Below, in pieces: positions 8,883 to 17,796 of a stretch of DNA of 64,000 bases (position 1 is the stretch's first letter; each line of letters begins with the position of its first letter). Made by a program: the position numbers and the translations under genes. This stretch comes from JACCZX01 sp963729165. GTDB lineage: Bacteria > Pseudomonadota > Gammaproteobacteria > Burkholderiales > Burkholderiaceae_F. Under the pieces are notes generated by a model. That model did not search any database. It had not been told where the DNA came from and saw nothing but the letters and a program-made list of their open reading frames with translations. The stretch covers positions 112,252 to 176,251 of the forward strand of contig CAVSMM010000005.1 of the NCBI GenBank assembly GCA_963729165.1, read 5' to 3'.

Positions 8883-10904
8883 TTAAGGTGCGGTCGAAGG
8901 CGCACCGTCCGAGGAATCAGCCGTCGCCGCATTGACCACCTCGGCGGCCTCCGCACTTTGCTCGACCGCAGACAACGGCGACGCATCCAGGCTCTCGTCG
9001 ACGCTCTCCTCATCATCCGCCTCAACGATGGTGAGCGCGGCCAGCACTCGATGCACTCGCGCTTCAAGTGTCAGATCGACCTGGTCGGTGGAGACAATAT
9101 CCAGCTCTACTTTTTGTCCGCGCGGCAAGTCCGGGAGTCCGGGAAGTCGGGTGATGAAAGGCACGCCGTCAACGCGTAGTACATCGCCCTTCAGCACGGT
9201 AGCGTCGATTCGCGTCATCTTTTCTTGTTCGAACCAACGCAGGGACCAATAGCGCTCGAGCTTTTGCTGAAACTCCGCATACGCCGCGTAAGCCGACTCG
9301 AAGCCCGAGACGACGCCGAACAGCTCGGCGTCGTTGGATGCGTACGGCGGCGTCTCCTCGAGAACACAGGCGAGAAGCTGCCGCTGATTAACCAGATCCA
9401 CATAGCGACGCAGCGGCGATGTGCACCACGCATAGTGCTCGACGCCAATACCGTCGTGCGGCGCCGGCACCGTGCCCATTTTTACCCGACCAAGCGCCTG
9501 GGAGCGATAGATACCGGCGGTGCGACGCGCCGCAAGCCATCCACCCCACGTGCTGTTCGCGAAGATCATCAATTCCGCGACAATCGAATCGAGTGGGGCT
9601 CCCCGCCGACGCTGCCGGACGGTGACTTTGGCTTGATCATCGATCCCTTCAAGGTCGAACGAGTAATCAACCCGGCCAACGGGCTCGGGCCGCCCACGCA
9701 CCTGTTCGCGATTCGCCAGAAGCTTGCGAGCCACGTGCCACAGCGTGCTCAACTCCGATGCGTGCGGCGAGTCGAACTGGCCGCCGGCGATGGTTGCTTC
9801 GGTGACAATGTCATCCAGCTGGTCATGCCGCAGATTGGTTTCTATGCGCAGCCGCTCCAGACGAGACTGAGTCGATAGCACTTCGAAGGTCTGCGCATCG
9901 ACGTCTGCGTACAGCGATAGCACCGGTACGTCCCGTCCTTCGTTCAACGACAGCGAATCGATCCAGTTGTCAGGCAGCATCGTGTACTTCAGCCCCGGTG
10001 CGTAGACGGTCGACATACGCGAGCGCGCCACCGTGTCGATCGGATGGCCACGCGGCAACACGGCCGCCGGTGCGGCGATATGAATACCGATCTGGGTTCT
10101 GTCGCCGAGCGTCTGCACCGAAAATGCGTCGTCGATCTCGGTCGTTGCACTATCGTCGATCGAAAAGGCGCGAACCGTGGCGAGCGGCAAATCCCCGGCG
10201 TCGGCCGGCGCAGCCGGCTGGACGGTGAAGGCCGTGCCACGAGGAAAGTGCTGCGCAAGAAAACTGTCGACGTGCCAGCGATACGCTGACGCGATCGCAC
10301 CGCGCGCCAGCAGCAAGCGCAGCGGAGTCATATGCGACTCGTTCGCTGCCTGCTCAAGCGCCTTGAACTCGATTGAACTCCGGTCGGGCTTGATCAGAAG
10401 CGCGATCGCCTGCTGAGCAATGACCTCCGGTGCGCCACCTGCCTTCAGTTCGTCGACGTACTGCTGCCGCAACTCATCCTGCTTTCGCTTGCGCTCCACC
10501 GCGGCGAGCGCTGCCTGCAGTGTTTCGGCGGGCGCGGGCCGATAACGGCCGCGGCCCTTGCGATAGAAGTAGACCGGCGCGCTATGCAACCGAAACAGCA
10601 ACGCCGCCGCCTGCTCGGCGCTCGGCTCCGCGCCGAAATACTCGCGCGCCAGCTCGACGAATCCAAATTCATCCTGCGGCGCAACTTCCCACAAAAAATC
10701 CAGATCGATCAGCTGCGCTTGCGCCTGAGCGCGCTCGACCAACTGCGCGGGTGCGGGCTCTGCAAAGCGAAGCAGCACGTGCGAACTCTTGACCTTGGTG
10801 CGCTTGCCACTTGGCAGCTCGACCTGATGCGAGGTCCCGGCGTTCGCCATTTCGGTGCCCGCCTTGAACGCGCCGTCGTCGTCGAAAAGCAAATACGTGC
10901 TCAC
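8883..10904 (-). CDS. RNase II-family exoribonuclease (RNB domain)
   Basis: A 673-residue cytoplasmic 3'-5' exoribonuclease of the RNase II/R superfamily. The RNB catalytic core starts at about residue 245 with FSIDDSATTEIDDAFSV, whose aspartates match the metal-binding cluster of RNase II. GIHIAAPAAVLPRG, RMSTVYAPG, MLPDNW and a C-terminal core block YAWCTSPLRRYVDLVNQRQL follow. It is shorter than RNase R and has only a weak S1-like tail, ending in an acidic Ala/Ser-rich segment. This is the shorter RNB-domain protein usual in Burkholderiales. The start is GTG at 10904. It follows the FabG-like gene by 31 bases. Confidence 0.88.
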   Translation of the reverse strand: MSTYLLFDDDGAFKAGTEMANAGTSHQVELPSGKRTKVKSSHVLLRFAEPAPAQLVERAQAQAQLIDLDFLWEVAPQDEFGFVELAREYFGAEPSAEQAAALLFRLHSAPVYFYRKGRGRYRPAPAETLQAALAAVERKRKQDELRQQYVDELKAGGAPEVIAQQAIALLIKPDRSSIEFKALEQAANESHMTPLRLLLARGAIASAYRWHVDSFLAQHFPRGTAFTVQPAAPADAGDLPLATVRAFSIDDSATTEIDDAFSVQTLGDRTQIGIHIAAPAAVLPRGHPIDTVARSRMSTVYAPGLKYTMLPDNWIDSLSLNEGRDVPVLSLYADVDAQTFEVLSTQSRLERLRIETNLRHDQLDDIVTEATIAGGQFDSPHASELSTLWHVARKLLANREQVRGRPEPVGRVDYSFDLEGIDDQAKVTVRQRRRGAPLDSIVAELMIFANSTWGGWLAARRTAGIYRSQALGRVKMGTVPAPHDGIGVEHYAWCTSPLRRYVDLVNQRQLLACVLEETPPYASNDAELFGVVSGFESAYAAYAEFQQKLERYWSLRWFEQEKMTRIDATVLKGDVLRVDGVPFITRLPGLPDLPRGQKVELDIVSTDQVDLTLEARVHRVLAALTIVEADDEESVDESLDASPLSAVEQSAEAAEVVNAATADSSDGAPSTAP

Positions 10905-10935
10905 ACCGAGCCCGCGCGGATTTCGGGGTGACGTG

Positions 10936-11679
10936 TCAAACCGTCAATCCGCCCGAAACTTCAATCACCGCGCCATTGATGTATGACGCCTCGTCGGAAG
11001 CGAGGAATGCGTAAACGTTTGCTATATCTTCAGGTGCTCCGAGGCGGCGCAATGGCACGCGCTCGGTCAGCTGCGCGAGCACTTTCTCCGGAATCGTGTC
11101 CAGAATGTGCGTAGCGATGAAGCCTGGAGCTACCGCGTTGCAACGAATTCCCTTGGGCCCCAATTCGCGCGCCCAGGTCTTGACGAAGCCAATGACGCCG
11201 AACTTGCTGGCCGCATAGTTGGTTTGGCCAAAGTTTCCGTAGATGCCAACGACGCTCGAGGCGTTCAGTATCACGCCGCTGCCCTGCTTCAGCATCGTCT
11301 CGAGCACCGCCTTTGCGCAGTTGAAGGTCCCCTTCAAGTTCACATCGATCACGCGATCGAACTGATCATCCGTCATTTTCTGCAGACGCGCGTCGATCGT
11401 AATACCGGCATTGTTGACCAGGACGTCAATGCGGCCACAGCGCTGTACAGCCGCCGCAGTCATCGCGTCGATCTGATCGCGCCTGGTCACATCGACCACC
11501 ACGGCGTCTATCTCGCCATGCGATGCCAGGCTCGCCACCGCAGAATCGATCGATCCCCTGTCGATGTCGCACGCAACCACCTTCGCACCTTCGTCCAAGA
11601 ATTTGCGCGCGGTGGCGTAACCGATGCCTTGTGCCGCACCGGTGATGATCGCAACTTTGCCCTTCAGCCGCTGGGTCAC
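10936..11679 (-). CDS. SDR-family reductase, FabG-like
   Basis: A 247-residue classical short-chain dehydrogenase. It has the Rossmann motif ITGAAQGIGYATA, the VLVNNAGIT block, catalytic Ser in ILNASSVVG, Tyr and Lys in YAASK, and the C-terminal block YINGAVIEVSGGLTV typical of 3-oxoacyl-ACP reductases. It is not in a fab operon, so it may act in polyhydroxyalkanoate, beta-oxidation or other oxoacyl metabolism. The GTG start at 11679 has a strong GAGGAG ribosome binding site. The gene lies 12 bases after the YqiA-like gene. Confidence 0.85.
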   Translation of the reverse strand: MTQRLKGKVAIITGAAQGIGYATARKFLDEGAKVVACDIDRGSIDSAVASLASHGEIDAVVVDVTRRDQIDAMTAAAVQRCGRIDVLVNNAGITIDARLQKMTDDQFDRVIDVNLKGTFNCAKAVLETMLKQGSGVILNASSVVGIYGNFGQTNYAASKFGVIGFVKTWARELGPKGIRCNAVAPGFIATHILDTIPEKVLAQLTERVPLRRLGAPEDIANVYAFLASDEASYINGAVIEVSGGLTV

Positions 11680-11691
11680 TCAAGCTCCTCG

Positions 11692-12255
11692 CTATATTCC
11701 ACAGAAAGAAAGAACCTCATCAACATATTGCGCAAAGTCAGACAGCTCGTGATTGCTACCTTCGATCACCCGCTGGCGCGCGCCGTAATACTTCGCGACC
11801 ATCATTCGGTAGTCGATCACCGTGTCGCCGGTGGCGGCGACCAAAAAGTAGCGCTCCGGATTCGTAACGGCGGTGTCGAGCGCGTGCAGCTCGGCGATGT
11901 ACTCGGGCCGGAAATCAATCTCCTCGTTGCTAAAGAAAACCGGCTGTCGCCCGATGTGCGCCTGCAGATCGCGTGCGGGAGTGACCGCAGGATTCAGCAG
12001 CACGGCGCGACAGCCCAGCTTCTCGGCGACCCAGGTGGCGTAGTACCCGCCCAACGACGATCCGATCAGCGCGACTTCTTCGGCTCGTGACGAGCGTGAA
12101 GCGTACAGCGCAAGCTGCGATGCCATGCGCGGCGAGGCTGGCAAAGCCGGGCACACGAATTGGTCTGCCAAGCCACGTCGCTGCATATGCTCGCGCAGCA
12201 TCTGCGCCTTGCGTGACTGCGGTGACGAACGAAACCCGTGCAGGTAAACGATCAC
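11692..12255 (-). CDS. YqiA/YcfP-family alpha/beta-hydrolase (predicted esterase)
   Basis: A 187-residue cytosolic hydrolase. It begins MIVYLHGFRSSPQSRKA, has the nucleophile elbow GSSLGGYYA, and carries a late aspartate (ATGDTVIDY) and histidine (EGSNHELSDF) that complete a Ser-Asp-His triad. E. coli YqiA is an acyl-CoA/palmitoyl esterase; the substrate here is unknown. Its GTG start at 12255 overlaps the mpl stop as GTGA, so the two are translationally coupled. The start lies just beside an 18-base tandem duplication in the mpl 3' end. Confidence 0.85.
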   Translation of the reverse strand: MIVYLHGFRSSPQSRKAQMLREHMQRRGLADQFVCPALPASPRMASQLALYASRSSRAEEVALIGSSLGGYYATWVAEKLGCRAVLLNPAVTPARDLQAHIGRQPVFFSNEEIDFRPEYIAELHALDTAVTNPERYFLVAATGDTVIDYRMMVAKYYGARQRVIEGSNHELSDFAQYVDEVLSFCGI

Positions 12256-13671
12256 GCAGCGCTTCTTGTGGAATCAGCGCTTCTTGTGGAATCAACGGAG
12301 CTTGCAGAAGCACCGCGTTTTGCAGCACCAGCACCCGAGTCTGCGAGCTGCGCGAGCAGCTTCGCGTGAATGCCGCCGAAGCCGCCATTGCTCATCACGA
12401 CGACCTGGTCGCCCGCGCGAGCGTACGTGGCGATCGCCTCGACCAATGCATCAAGGTCGTCATGCACGGTGGCCGTCGCACCCAGCGGGGCCAGTGCCTG
12501 CGCGGCATTCCAGTCGACTCCTGATGAAAAGCAGAAGACGCGATCGGCACCCGAAAGGCTATCGGCCAGCCGCGCATTCATCGCTCCGCGCTTCATCGTG
12601 TTCGAGCGCGGCTCGAATACCGCGACGATTCGGCTTTGCGGATGTGATGCGCGCAGGGCAGAGAGGGTCACCTCGAATGCCGTCGGATGATGTGCGAAGT
12701 CGTCGATCACCGTCACGCCACCTTCTATGCCACGCACCTCGAGCCGGCGCTTAACGCCACGAAATTCGGCAAGCGCTTCGAGCGCACCGCTACCTTGCAC
12801 GCCGACATGATCCGCAGCCGCGACGGCAGCCAGAGCATTCATCCGGTTGTGGTGCCCCGCCAATGCGAGCTGAAGGGTCCCGAAGCGCTGTTCACCGCGA
12901 GACACCTCAAACGTGTCGGGGTCGATCCGCCAGTCGCCCATTGCGCCGAACGTCTGCAGCTCCGACCAGCAGCCACGCTGCAAGACCCGTCCGATAGGCT
13001 CGTCACCTGCGTTCGCAACGATGCGCGCAGTGGCCGGCAGCGTTCGGACCAGATGATGAAATTGCGCTTCGATCGCGGCCAGATCAGCAAAGATATCGGC
13101 GTGATCGAACTCCAGATTGTTCAGAATCAGGGTTCGCGCGCGATAGTGCAGAAACTTCGACCGCTTATCGAAAAGTGCGGTGTCGTATTCGTCGGCCTCG
13201 ATGACGAAGTGGCGGCCCGTGCCGAGTCGAGCCGAGCAACCGAAATCGTCGGGAACGCCGCCGATCAGAAATCCCGGTTCAAGCCCGGCGTGTTCGAGAA
13301 TCGTCGAGAGCATCGCGCTGGTGGTCGTCTTGCCGTGCGTGCCGGCGACCGCCATCACATGTCGGCCGCGAAGGATGTTATCGGCGAGCCACTGCGGGCC
13401 GGATACATAGGAGTCGCCACGATTCAGAATTGCCTCCATCAGCGCATTTCCACGCGTGACCACGTTGCCGATCACCCACACGTCGGGCGCTAGTGGAAAG
13501 CTGGTCAGCGTCGTAACCTTCGATCACGCGCACGTTCGCCGCGGCGAGCTGGTCGCTCATAGGCGGGTACACATTTGCATCGCAGCCGCTCACAACGTGA
13601 CCGGCAGCCTGCGCAAGCTGCGCGAGGCCACCCATGAAAGTTCCGCCAACGCCGAGAATGTGGAGGTGCAA
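12252..13671 (-). CDS. mpl: UDP-N-acetylmuramate:tripeptide ligase (murein recycling); apparent +1 frameshift near 13494
   Basis: Mpl joins recovered L-Ala-D-Glu-mDAP tripeptide to UDP-MurNAc. The N-terminal Rossmann part reads MHLHILGVGGTFMGGLAQLA to VIEGYDADQLS. One extra base near 13494 then puts LAPDVWVIGNVVTRGN in the next frame. The remainder carries the Mur ligase P-loop GTHGKTTT, EADEYDTALFDKRSKF (diagnostic for Mpl over MurC), NLEFDHADIF, FAHHPTAF and FEPRSNTMKRG. The corrected length is 472 residues. The final residues are a low-complexity tail (SVDSTRSADSTRSAA) produced by an 18-base tandem repeat. It is divergent from the hypothetical gene at 13759. Confidence 0.9.
12259..12294. 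repeat. Perfect 18-base tandem duplication in the mpl 3' end
   Basis: Two adjacent identical copies of gcgcttcttgtggaatca. On the coding strand each encodes the six-residue unit found twice in the C-terminal tail of Mpl, so unit gain or loss keeps the frame. The repeat abuts the GTG start and ribosome-binding region of the downstream yqiA-like gene. Confidence 0.9.
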
Positions 13672-13758
13672 AGAGGGGCGGCTGTTAAGCGCTATTGCAG
13701 CGAAGGGCGCGGATTGTAATCGTCGCTCGCCACGACATTCTGCCGATAAACTCGCTCA

Positions 13759-14410
13759 ATGGCCGTTAATGATCTCAGAACCGAGCTCGCGGCAACCGCA
13801 GCGCGCCTGATTGCTGAAGAAGGCTGCGAGTACGCGCAAGCCAAGCGCCGCGCCGTGCAGGAGATTCTCGGCGACGACGCGCGCCGGTCAACGATGCCGG
13901 ACAACCAAGAAGTCGAGTACGAGCTGCGACGCTATCTGAAACTTTTTGGTGGTGACGCGCATCGCGCTCTGCTTGCGGCGTTGCGTGGCGTTGCCGCCGA
14001 AACCATGCAGACGCTGCAAGAGTTCGATCCGCATCTGATCGGCGCGGTATTAAACGGCACCGCGACCGAGCATTCGGATATCCATCTGCAGTTGTTTGTT
14101 GACAGTGCGAAGGACGTCGAGCTCCGTCTGATGAATCTCGGCATCGATTTCGACGTCGACGATGGGGATGACGACGGAGATCGTCCCGCCGCACTCGAGC
14201 GCTTGAACTTTGTCGTGCCTGCCGACGCGAGGTCCGGCAGCTCGGCAGCAGAGAATCGGCGTCCGATTACATATTTATGAGCGTGACGCAATCAGAGTTG
14301 CACCCCGTCATCGGCGCGACGCCGCAGTGGAAGACGATATGCACCCGATCGAGGCGGCGGGGCGTGCCAACCTGAACTCGGTCCGTAGGCTGATCGACGA
14401 ATCGCTCTGA
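13759..14410 (+). CDS. Conserved hypothetical protein of the Burkholderiales mpl-adjacent family; apparent +1 frameshift near 14254
   Basis: I recall this type of protein (begins AVNDLRTELAATAARLIAEEG) beside mpl in Burkholderiales, but know no function for it. Visible features are an N-terminal helical region with CEYAQAKRRAVQEIL, a central AVLNGTATEHSDIHLQLF block that resembles the G-S-x(n)-D motif of nucleotidyltransferase folds, and an acidic DVDDGDDDGD segment. One extra base at about 14254 shifts the ending. Deleting it joins SSAAE to IGVRLHIYERDAIRV and ends with RANLNSVRRLIDESL at 14410, 216 residues in all, which matches my memory of the family's C-terminus. Read without correction it stops at 14280 with an unrelated tail. 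Confidence 0.7.
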
Positions 14411-14583
14411 AGGCCCTACGTCAGGCCGGCGGAAACTGCTGCGGCCAGCTCGTGGGGGCTGGACAGCCTGCATCAAAAAGCGGACACTTCGCCGCTTCTT
14501 ACGCCTTTTCCCCCTAAATCCCGCGATTTTCCATGATGTACCCGACTCCTACATCTATTGAGCACGCCCGTGGCTAGCGCATT

Positions 14584-15015
14584 TTGGTGCTCAACGGGCC
14601 CAACCTCAATTTATTGGGAACACGCGAGCCCGCAGTGTATGGCAGCCAGACGCTGCCAGATATTGAACGCGAGCTTGCCGCCGCCGCGCAAAAGAAAGGC
14701 GCGCACATCGAGTTTTTTCAGACCAACCATGAAGGCGCGATGATCGATCGCATTCATCTGGCGCGCACCGACCGCACCGATTTCATCATCATCAATGCCG
14801 GCGCGTTTACGCATACGAGCGTTGCGCTGCGCGACGCGCTCGCTGCGGTTTCGTTGCGCTTCATCGAAGTTCATCTGTCGAACCTGCACAGCCGTGAAGA
14901 CTTTCGGCACCGGTCATACCTGGCTGACCTGGCAGTCGGCACCATCGTCGGTCTGGGCGCTTCGGGGTACAGATACGCCCTGGATTTCGCACTGAGCGCG
15001 ACGCCACCGGCTTGA
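14584..15015 (+). CDS. aroQ: 3-dehydroquinate dehydratase, type II
   Basis: Dehydrates 3-dehydroquinate to 3-dehydroshikimate in the shikimate pathway. Type II motifs are LNGPNLNLLGTREP (with the active-site Arg), INAGAFTHTSVALRDAL and VHLSNLHSREDFRH (active-site His). The first in-frame start is the TTG at 14584, with no good ribosome binding site and a TAG at 14575. Family members begin M-A/P-R-I-L-V-L-N. Here GTG-GCT at 14570 followed by CGC-ATT-TTG would give exactly this if two bases (14576-14577) were absent, so the true start is probably 14570 and a small insertion is likely. The gene begins the aroQ-accB-accC-prmA run. Confidence 0.9.
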   Translation: MVLNGPNLNLLGTREPAVYGSQTLPDIERELAAAAQKKGAHIEFFQTNHEGAMIDRIHLARTDRTDFIIINAGAFTHTSVALRDALAAVSLRFIEVHLSNLHSREDFRHRSYLADLAVGTIVGLGASGYRYALDFALSATPPA

Positions 15016-15028
15016 ATCCGCGATCGCC

Positions 15029-15469
15029 ATGGATCTAAGAAAACTAAAGACCTTGATTGACCTCGTCGCCGACTCAGGCATCGCCGAGCTCGAGGTGACC
15101 GAGGGCGAAGATCGGGTGCGAATCGCGAAGTTCAGTCCGGCGCCGGCTGCCGCCGCCGTAACGGCGGCTCCGGCCCCCGCTCCGCTCTCGATCGCAGCCA
15201 ATGGAACGAGCACGCCGCCAGTGAGCGAGCCCGAAGGCCACGTCGTCAAGTCTCCGATGGTCGGGACGTTTTATCGGTCTCCGAGTCCCGGCGCCGCATC
15301 TTTTATAGAGCTTGGCCAGGCAGTCAAACCGGGTGACACGTTGTGCATTATCGAAGCGATGAAGCTGTTGAACGAAATCGAAGCGGAGGTCGGAGGCACC
15401 GTCAAGCAAATCCTGGTCGAAAACGGCCAACCGGTCGAGTACGGCCAGCCGCTGTTCATCATTGAATAA
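15029..15469 (+). CDS. accB: Biotin carboxyl carrier protein of acetyl-CoA carboxylase
   Basis: A 146-residue BCCP carrying biotin between the biotin carboxylase and carboxyltransferase half-reactions of malonyl-CoA synthesis. The N-terminal part (MDLRKLKTLIDLVADSGI) is followed by an Ala/Pro linker (residues about 35-65). The biotinyl domain contains the biotinylated lysine in CIIEAMKLLNEIEAEV and closes with EYGQPLFIIE. It lies 13 bases after aroQ and 54 before accC. Confidence 0.97.
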   Translation: MDLRKLKTLIDLVADSGIAELEVTEGEDRVRIAKFSPAPAAAAVTAAPAPAPLSIAANGTSTPPVSEPEGHVVKSPMVGTFYRSPSPGAASFIELGQAVKPGDTLCIIEAMKLLNEIEAEVGGTVKQILVENGQPVEYGQPLFIIE

Positions 15470-15523
15470 GAACGATCGACCAACACGTTCCGTGGCCGCC
15501 CCGCCGCGGACTTCACTGCGGCC

Positions 15524-16876
15524 ATGTTCAAAAAGATTCTGATCGCCAATCGCGGTGAGATTGCTCTTCGCGTGCAGCGCGCTTGCCGCGAGATGGGAAT
15601 CAGTACCGTTGTCGTCCACTCAGAGGCCGATACCGATGCGAAGTACGTCAAGCTTGCTGACGAGTCGGTGTGTATCGGGCCGGCAGCGTCTAAAGACAGC
15701 TACTTGAACATTCCCGCGATCATCAGCGCCGCTGAGGTAACGGATGCGGAAGCGATTCATCCTGGCTACGGCTTCCTGTCGGAAAACGCCGATTTCGCAG
15801 AGCGCGTCGAGAAGAGCGGCTTTTCCTTTATCGGCCCGCGGCCTGAGTCGATTCGCGCAATGGGCGACAAGGTGTCGGCCAAGCAGGCGATGGTGGCCGC
15901 TGGAGTGCCGACCGTTCCTGGATCGAATGGCGCGTTGCCTGACGATCCGCGCGAGATAGTCAAAGTGGCGCGCGCGGTGGGCTATCCGGTGATCATCAAG
16001 GCGTCGGGCGGCGGCGGCGGACGCGGGATGCGCGTCGTGCACACCGAAGCTGCACTGATCAACGCCGTCAATATGACGCGGCAGGAGGCGAACGCAGCCT
16101 TCGGCAACCCTGCCGTGTACATGGAAAAATTCCTGGAAGACCCGAGGCACATCGAGTTCCAGGTGATGGCCGATCAGCATCGCAACGCAGTCTGGCTCGG
16201 CGAACGTGACTGTTCGATGCAGCGGCGTCACCAGAAGGTGATCGAGGAAGCACCCGCTCCGGGCATCAATCGCCGGATGATCGACAAGATGGGCGATAAG
16301 GTTGTCGAAGCGTGCAAGAAGCTCAACTACCGCGGGGCCGGCACGTTCGAGTTTCTGTTCGAGGGAGGTGAGTTCTACTTCATCGAAATGAATACGCGCG
16401 TTCAGGTCGAGCATCCGGTGACCGAGATGGTGACCGGCATCGACATCGTGCAGGAGCAGATACGTGTTGCTGCCGGGGAGAAGCTGCGCCTGCGGCAGCG
16501 CGAAATCGAGCAAAAGGGACACGCGATTGAATGCCGCATCAATGCCGAGGATCCCGAGCGCTTTACGCCATCGCCGGGGCGTATCACCGCCTGGCATCCG
16601 CCGGGTGGCCCGGGCGTTCGCGTCGATTCTCATGCGTACACCGGATATTTCGTGCCGCCGAACTATGATTCGATGATCGGCAAGGTGATTTGCTACGGCG
16701 ATACGCGCAATCAGGCGCTGGCACGCATGCGCATTGCAATGTCCGAAATGGTCGTCGAGGGCATCAAGACCAACATTCCGCTGCATCGCGAGCTGTTGAT
16801 CGATGAAAAGTTCGTGCTCGGCGGCACCAGCATCCACTATCTGGAAAAAAGGCTGGCTGCACGGCATTCAGCCTAG
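15524..16876 (+). CDS. accC: Biotin carboxylase subunit of acetyl-CoA carboxylase
   Basis: A 450-residue ATP-grasp enzyme that carboxylates biotin on AccB. Motifs in order are ILIANRGEIALRV, IHPGYGFLSENADFA, the glycine-rich ATP loop KASGGGGGRGMRVV, the EKFLEDPRHIEFQVMAD block, GERDCSMQRRHQKVIEEAP, and the catalytic FIEMNTRVQVEHPVTEMVTG. The length is normal and the frame uninterrupted. It is cotranscribed with accB. Confidence 0.98.
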   Translation: MFKKILIANRGEIALRVQRACREMGISTVVVHSEADTDAKYVKLADESVCIGPAASKDSYLNIPAIISAAEVTDAEAIHPGYGFLSENADFAERVEKSGFSFIGPRPESIRAMGDKVSAKQAMVAAGVPTVPGSNGALPDDPREIVKVARAVGYPVIIKASGGGGGRGMRVVHTEAALINAVNMTRQEANAAFGNPAVYMEKFLEDPRHIEFQVMADQHRNAVWLGERDCSMQRRHQKVIEEAPAPGINRRMIDKMGDKVVEACKKLNYRGAGTFEFLFEGGEFYFIEMNTRVQVEHPVTEMVTGIDIVQEQIRVAAGEKLRLRQREIEQKGHAIECRINAEDPERFTPSPGRITAWHPPGGPGVRVDSHAYTGYFVPPNYDSMIGKVICYGDTRNQALARMRIAMSEMVVEGIKTNIPLHRELLIDEKFVLGGTSIHYLEKRLAARHSA

Positions 16877-16899
16877 CGCCCGGCGGTGCGCGTCGAATT

Positions 16900-17793
16900 G
16901 TGCTGGTTGAAATCACGCTCACTGCCGTTGAAGCGGCGGAAACGCTAGCCGACGCCCTAATCGAACACGGCGCGCTATCGGTGTCGATCGAGGATGCAAG
17001 CGCCGGGGGCATCGACGAGCAGCCACTGTACGGCGAGCCGGGGTTCGAACCGGCGCGACACGCGTGGGCACGAAGCAAGCTACGTGTGCTGGCGGAACGC
17101 GATGGCGCGGATGCGATGATCGAAGCGGCGTGCGCAGCGACGCAAAGCAGGGCCGCGATCGAAACACGCGTGGCGGTCGAGGACACCGACTGGGTGCGCC
17201 AGACGCAGTCGCAGTTCGCGCCGACCCGTATTAGCGAGCGACTTTGGATCGTTCCAAGCTGGCACGCACCGCCGGACGAGCGCGCTGTGATTGTGCGGTT
17301 GGATCCGGGCGTCGCCTTCGGCACCGGCACACATCCAACGACACGGCTGTGCCTTGCATGGCTTGACGCGGCGCTTGCGCCCGGCGCCAGTGTGCTCGAC
17401 TATGGCTGCGGCTCGGGAATCCTCGCCATTGCCGCGGCAAAGCTCGGTGCGCGGGCCGTGGTGGGAGTCGACATCGATCCGCAGGCGCTCGCAGCGGCAC
17501 GTGCGAACTCGCGCGCGAACGATGTCGACGCCAGCTACACTGACTTGCACGGATTAAGCCAGAGCGCAATCACCTTCGACGTCGTGCTAGCGAACATTCT
17601 TTCGAATCCACTGAAGCTGCTGGCACCTGCTCTCGCCGCTCGCGTTGCACCGCGCGGGTCGCTGGTACTGTCCGGCGTTCTTGAGCGCCAGGCAGACGAA
17701 GTGATTGCCGCGTATCGGCACGCGGACAACACGCTGGCACTCAAGGTCTGGCAGTCCGATGACGGGTGGGTGTGTCTGGTGGGATCTCGTTAG
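16900..17793 (+). CDS. prmA: Ribosomal protein L11 methyltransferase
   Basis: SAM-dependent trimethylation of ribosomal protein L11. The C-terminal Rossmann domain has PGVAFGTGTHPTTRLCL, the SAM loop VLDYGCGSGILAIAAAKLGA, VGVDIDPQAL and the substrate block LANILSNPLKLLAP. It is 297 residues, as usual. The GTG start at 16900 lies 23 bases after accC and is consistent with cotranscription. The following gene starts 3 bases after its stop. Confidence 0.95.
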   Translation: MLVEITLTAVEAAETLADALIEHGALSVSIEDASAGGIDEQPLYGEPGFEPARHAWARSKLRVLAERDGADAMIEAACAATQSRAAIETRVAVEDTDWVRQTQSQFAPTRISERLWIVPSWHAPPDERAVIVRLDPGVAFGTGTHPTTRLCLAWLDAALAPGASVLDYGCGSGILAIAAAKLGARAVVGVDIDPQALAAARANSRANDVDASYTDLHGLSQSAITFDVVLANILSNPLKLLAPALAARVAPRGSLVLSGVLERQADEVIAAYRHADNTLALKVWQSDDGWVCLVGSR

Positions 17794-17796
17794 CGT

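Noticed and set aside
15620..16867. Long minus-strand open frame (415 codons) opposite accC
   Set aside because: It is fully antisense to accC, which has all biotin carboxylase motifs; it shows no family features and is explained by high G+C codon bias. The same applies to long frames opposite mpl, nrdA, proS and murC.
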